Shown: positions 4,858 to 7,320 of the stretch, in pieces
Position numbering within the stretch: the first letter of the stretch is position 1
Layout: each line of letters begins with the position of its first letter
Assembly: GCA_946006895.1 (NCBI GenBank)
Contig: CAMFZO010000071.1
Span: forward strand, 1-7,320
Length of the DNA: 7,320 bases
Source of the DNA: an uncultured Clostridia bacterium
GTDB taxonomy: Bacteria > Bacillota > Clostridia > Oscillospirales > Oscillospiraceae
Reading direction: 5' to 3'
Position numbers and translations under genes: made by a program
Notes under the pieces: model-generated
Seen by the model: the letters and a program-made list of their open reading frames with translations, nothing else
What the model was told of the DNA's origin: nothing
The model's database searches: none

Positions 4858-4885
4858 ATTATAACATTTTTTCCGGATTTGTCAA
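4858..4885 (-). promoter_or_regulatory. Near-consensus sigma-A promoter of the yabE-like gene
   Basis: Minus strand: consensus TTGACA (4885-4880), a 16-nt spacer, consensus TATAAT (4863-4858), with a TG at 4866-4865 giving an extended -10. The predicted start is near 4851, leaving a leader of about 68 nt. Confidence 0.85.
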
Positions 4886-5040
4886 GTATTTTTATGAATT
4901 TCAGGAATAATACGAACTTTTTCATCAATTATGTAAACGCGCAAAATAGACTATATGGGCGGGTATTTCGGGCTTTGACCCCCAACATCTTGTGGAAAAG
5001 TTACAAATCGGTTAACATAATCAGCATAAAAAGAAACCAT

Positions 5041-5069
5041 TTGACAACCGCATAAAAAAGTGCTATATT
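5041..5069 (+). promoter_or_regulatory. Sigma-A promoter of the thrS T-box leader
   Basis: TTGACA (5041-5046), a 17-nt spacer and TATATT (5064-5069), with a TG at 5061-5062 forming an extended -10. The predicted start near 5076 falls just before stem I of the T-box. The divergent promoter of the wall-protein gene lies about 155 bp away, with AT-rich DNA between that shows no further motif. Confidence 0.88.
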
Positions 5070-5076
5070 GGGGTCG

Positions 5077-5348
5077 AAAGTGGCGAAGACGAAGAAATTC
5101 GGCAAGGTCAGCCGGGCAGAGAGGGAGCGGTCGGTGCAAGCTCCTGCGGCAGCCTGCCGGATACCGCTTCCGAGCCGCTCCCCTGAAAAACGTCGTGTTA
5201 CATTGGCTATTGGCCGGGATGGCGCGTCCAGTAGGGGAAGCCGGGTGCGCCCGTTACTGCGCCAACGAGCGGCAGCGTTTTTTGCGCTGCAAGCAGGGTG
5301 GAACCGTGGGAATTTTCTCACCCCTGAATTTATCAGGGGTGATTTTTT
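5077..5348 (+). ncRNA. T-box riboswitch (threonine specifier) controlling thrS
   Basis: The leader senses uncharged tRNA-Thr and lets transcription continue into thrS. Stem I runs from about AGTGGC (5079-5084) to GCCGCT (5174-5179), with an inner helix CCGGGCAG/CTGCCGG (5112-5119/5154-5160). Its distal hairpin GGAGC/GCTCC (5124-5128/5140-5144) carries the conserved AGAGAG and GGTCGGTGCAA elements. The specifier is ACC (5163-5165), a Thr codon, followed by a purine. A stem III hairpin GCAGCG/CGCTGC is at 5272-5290. The antiterminator pairs 5294-5298 with 5322-5326 and 5306-5311 with 5316-5321, leaving the 7-nt bulge TGGAACC (5299-5305) that contacts the tRNA acceptor end. The competing terminator is listed separately. 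Stem I base pairing is my hand folding and is less certain than the T-box core. Confidence 0.95.
5318..5348 (+). terminator. Regulated terminator of the T-box leader
   Basis: TCACCCCTGA (5318-5327) and TCAGGGGTGA (5333-5342) form a perfect 10-bp stem with loop ATTTA, followed by six T (5343-5348). Its 5' arm shares 5318-5326 with the antiterminator, so the two folds exclude each other. Confidence 0.95.
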
Positions 5349-5379
5349 GTTGCCCCTTATCTTAAAAGGAGGGACGGAT

Positions 5380-7173
5380 ATGTCCGAAGAAAACCTGTAC
5401 ACCTTTGAAAACGAAGCCTACCGCAAGACCTATTGGCACACCTGCTCCCACGTGATGGCCCAGGCCGTCAAGCGCCTGTATCCCCAGGTGAAGCTGGCCA
5501 TCGGCCCGTCCATCGACAACGGCTGGTACTACGACTTTGACTGCGATTTCTCCTTCACCCAGGAGCATCTGGAGGCCATCGAGGCCGAGATGAAGAAGAT
5601 CTGCAAGGAGCGGCTGCATCTGGAGCGCAGTGAAAAGCCCCGTGCCGAGGCCATCGCCTATATGGAGAGCCTGGACGAGCCATACAAGGTGGAGCTGATC
5701 AACGATCTGCCCGAGGACGCGGTCATCTCCTTCTACACCCAGGGCGAGTTCACCGACCTGTGCGCCGGTCCCCATCTGGACTCCACCGGCCGCATCAAGG
5801 CCAACGCCTTCAAGCTGACCCAGTGCTGCGGCGCTTACTGGCGCGGCGACTCCAACCGCAAGATGCTGCAAAGAATCTACGGCGTCGCCTTCCCGAAGAA
5901 GGAGGAGCTGGACGAGTACCTGCGCAAGCAGGAGGAGGCCCGCAAGCGCGACCACAACAAGATCGGCCGTGAGCTGGAATACTTCACCACCGTCGACGTC
6001 ATCGGTCAGGGTCTGCCCATTATGCTGCCCAAGGGCGCAAGAGTGATTCAGCTCCTGCAGCGCTGGATTGAGGATGAGGAGCAGAAGCGCGGCTACCTGC
6101 TGACCAAAACCCCCCTCATGGCCAAGAGCGACCTGTATAAGATCTCCGGCCACTGGGATCACTACCTGGACGGCATGTTCGTCCTGGGCGACCCCAAGGA
6201 TGAGAGCAAGGAATGCTTCGCCCTGCGTCCCATGACCTGCCCGTTCCAGTATCAGGTCTTTTTGAACCGCGCCCGGTCCTACCGCGACCTGCCCATGCGC
6301 CTGGGCGAGACCTCCACCCTGTTCCGCAATGAGGACTCCGGTGAGATGCACGGTCTGATCCGTGTGCGCCAGTTTACCATCTCCGAGGGCCATCTGATCC
6401 TCCGTCCCGAGCAGCTGGAGGACGAATTCCGAGGCTGTCTGGAGCTGGCGAAATATGTCCTGGACACGGTTGGTATGCTGGAAAACTGCACCTTCCGCTT
6501 CTCCCAGTGGGACCCCAACAACAAGGAAAAATATATCGGTACTCCGGAGCAGTGGGACGAGGCCCAGAGCATCATGGGCAAGATTCTGGACGATCTGGGT
6601 GTGGAGTACACCATCGGCATCGACGAGGCCGCCTTCTACGGCCCCAAGCTGGACATCCAGTATAAAAACGTCTTCGGCAAGGAGGACACCATCGTCACCA
6701 TCCAGGTCGACCAGCTCCTGGCTGAGCAGTTTGACATGGAGTACACCGATGTCGACGGCAAGAAGCGCCGTCCCTATATCATCCACCGCACCAGCCTGGG
6801 CTGCTATGAGCGCACCCTGGCATACCTCATTGAACGGTTTGCCGGCGCGCTGCCGCTGTGGATGATGCCGACACAGGTGCGTATCCTGCCCATCACCGAC
6901 CGCGCTCACGACTATGCCAAGCAGATCGAGGCCAAGCTGACGGCCGCCGGTGTACGCACCGAAAGCGACCTGCGCAGCGAAAAGCTGGGCTACAAGATCC
7001 GCGAGGCCCAGATGCAGAAGATCCCCTATATGCTGGTGGTCGGCGACCGGGATATGGAAAACGGCACCGTGTCCGTCCGTACCCGCGGCGGCGTGGACCT
7101 GGGCGCCATGAGCGTGGACGCCTTTATGGGCAGATGCCTGACGGAGATCGCCACCAAGGACCGCAGCTTCTGA
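5380..7173 (+). CDS. thrS: Threonine--tRNA ligase lacking the N-terminal TGS domain
   Basis: This cytosolic class II synthetase has 597 residues (about 640 in E. coli and B. subtilis). It charges tRNA-Thr. The ATG at 5380 has GGAGGG 6 nt upstream, and just above lies the T-box terminator, so the missing TGS domain is not a start-site error. Editing-domain residues are H20 and H24 (HTCSH), C128 and H132 (LCAGPH). Expected catalytic zinc ligands are C287 (RPMTCP), H338 (SEGH) and H469 (IIHRTSLG). Motif 2 FRNEDSG is near 315-321, GAFYGPK appears as AAFYGPK (417-423), and motif 3 LGCYERTLAYLIERFAG is at 473-489. The anticodon-binding domain (about 495-590) has ADLRNEK-like SDLRSEKLGYKIRE. Compared with E. 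coli, MNCPGH reads MTCPFQ and FTQDDAH reads FTISEGH, so the active-site surround is unusual. thrS is confident; the isoform's properties are unknown. Confidence 0.95.
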   Translation: MSEENLYTFENEAYRKTYWHTCSHVMAQAVKRLYPQVKLAIGPSIDNGWYYDFDCDFSFTQEHLEAIEAEMKKICKERLHLERSEKPRAEAIAYMESLDEPYKVELINDLPEDAVISFYTQGEFTDLCAGPHLDSTGRIKANAFKLTQCCGAYWRGDSNRKMLQRIYGVAFPKKEELDEYLRKQEEARKRDHNKIGRELEYFTTVDVIGQGLPIMLPKGARVIQLLQRWIEDEEQKRGYLLTKTPLMAKSDLYKISGHWDHYLDGMFVLGDPKDESKECFALRPMTCPFQYQVFLNRARSYRDLPMRLGETSTLFRNEDSGEMHGLIRVRQFTISEGHLILRPEQLEDEFRGCLELAKYVLDTVGMLENCTFRFSQWDPNNKEKYIGTPEQWDEAQSIMGKILDDLGVEYTIGIDEAAFYGPKLDIQYKNVFGKEDTIVTIQVDQLLAEQFDMEYTDVDGKKRRPYIIHRTSLGCYERTLAYLIERFAGALPLWMMPTQVRILPITDRAHDYAKQIEAKLTAAGVRTESDLRSEKLGYKIREAQMQKIPYMLVVGDRDMENGTVSVRTRGGVDLGAMSVDAFMGRCLTEIATKDRSF

Positions 7174-7192
7174 TACAATATAAAAATAGCAA

Positions 7193-7240
7193 AAACCGCG
7201 TGTCGAAGACCCTCGACACGCGGTTTATACTATCTTTTTT
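7193..7240 (+). terminator. Rho-independent terminator of thrS
   Basis: AAACCGCGTGTCGA (7193-7206) and TCGACACGCGGTTT (7213-7226) form a perfect 14-bp stem with a 6-nt loop, 19 nt after the TGA. A T-rich tail follows, with six T at 7235-7240. A-runs before the stem mean it could also stop minus-strand transcripts. Confidence 0.9.
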
Positions 7241-7253
7241 CCCCGGACTGTGG

Positions 7254-7259
7254 TACAAT
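7254..7259 (+). promoter_or_regulatory. Possible extended -10 of a promoter for a gene beyond the right edge
   Basis: TGGTACAAT (7251-7259) fits the extended -10 form TGnTAnAAT. No clear -35 lies 16-18 nt upstream, where only TATCTTTTTT occurs. The following DNA to 7320 shows no gene. Confidence 0.3.
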
Positions 7260-7278
7260 GAAAAAACTAAGGGCTTTT

Positions 7279-7320
7279 GTAGGGGCGGACGGGACGTTTG
7301 CGAGCGCCGCCAGTGGCGGA
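7279..7320 (+). repeat. Start of another intergenic repeat, cut by the window edge
   Basis: GTAGGGGCGG (7279-7288) repeats the first ten bases of the palindromic repeat at 2367-2390 but continues differently. CCGCC-AGT-GGCGG (about 7307-7319) forms a short hairpin. This suggests the intergenic repeat type recurs past thrS. Confidence 0.4.

Noticed and set aside
5068..5379. 104-codon in-frame extension of thrS upstream
   Set aside because: It reads straight through the T-box stems and terminator; the ribosome site before 5380 marks the true start.
5362..6909. 515-codon minus-strand open frame within thrS
   Set aside because: Antisense shadow in GC-rich coding DNA; Leu/Gly/Val/Gln-rich with no recognisable motif.

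Overview
The window looks like chromosomal DNA from a GC-rich gut Firmicute of the class Clostridia, most likely Oscillospiraceae (Faecalibacterium/Subdoligranulum-like). This rests on the proteins (an MsmX/UgpC ATPase with a lysine-rich insert, an RsmA starting MLDVCNV, a YabE-like G5/3D wall protein), strong AAAGGAGG Shine-Dalgarno sites, a T-box riboswitch, and intergenic DNA packed with palindromes. The genus is inferred, not proven.

Layout. 1-316 (-) is the N-terminal part of a sugar-ABC-transporter ATPase that runs off the left edge; a promoter at 496-525 and a hairpin-rich leader precede it. About 615-1086 is non-coding and full of hairpins, ending in the terminator of the next gene. 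1100-1978 (-) is a single-pass membrane protein with a BIG2 Ig-like domain. About 2058-2700 is a repeat island: a MITE-like element (2101-2608) with ~80-bp terminal inverted repeats made of 7-bp units, four copies of a GC-rich palindrome, and a third, solitary copy of the terminal-repeat core. 2752-3609 (-) is rsmA (ksgA). 3686-4783 (-) is a YabE/RpfB-like secreted wall protein. A divergent intergenic region (4784-5379) carries two outward promoters, a WalR-type box and a threonine T-box leader. 5380-7173 (+) is a threonyl-tRNA synthetase without the TGS domain, closed by a strong terminator at 7193-7240.

How the parts work together. yabE-like and rsmA keep the order known from Bacillus subtilis (yabE-rnmV-ksgA) but without rnmV. 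A single ~50-bp segment between them can act as terminator of the first gene and promoter of the second, and holds the second gene's Shine-Dalgarno site. The yabE-like gene has a near-consensus promoter with a perfect WalR-type direct repeat just downstream, which suggests cell-wall-stress control. thrS is controlled separately by uncharged tRNA-Thr through the T-box.

No clear defence system, prophage, CRISPR array or gene cluster of unknown type is visible. The less ordinary content lies in the regulatory architecture, the variant ThrRS and the repeat elements.
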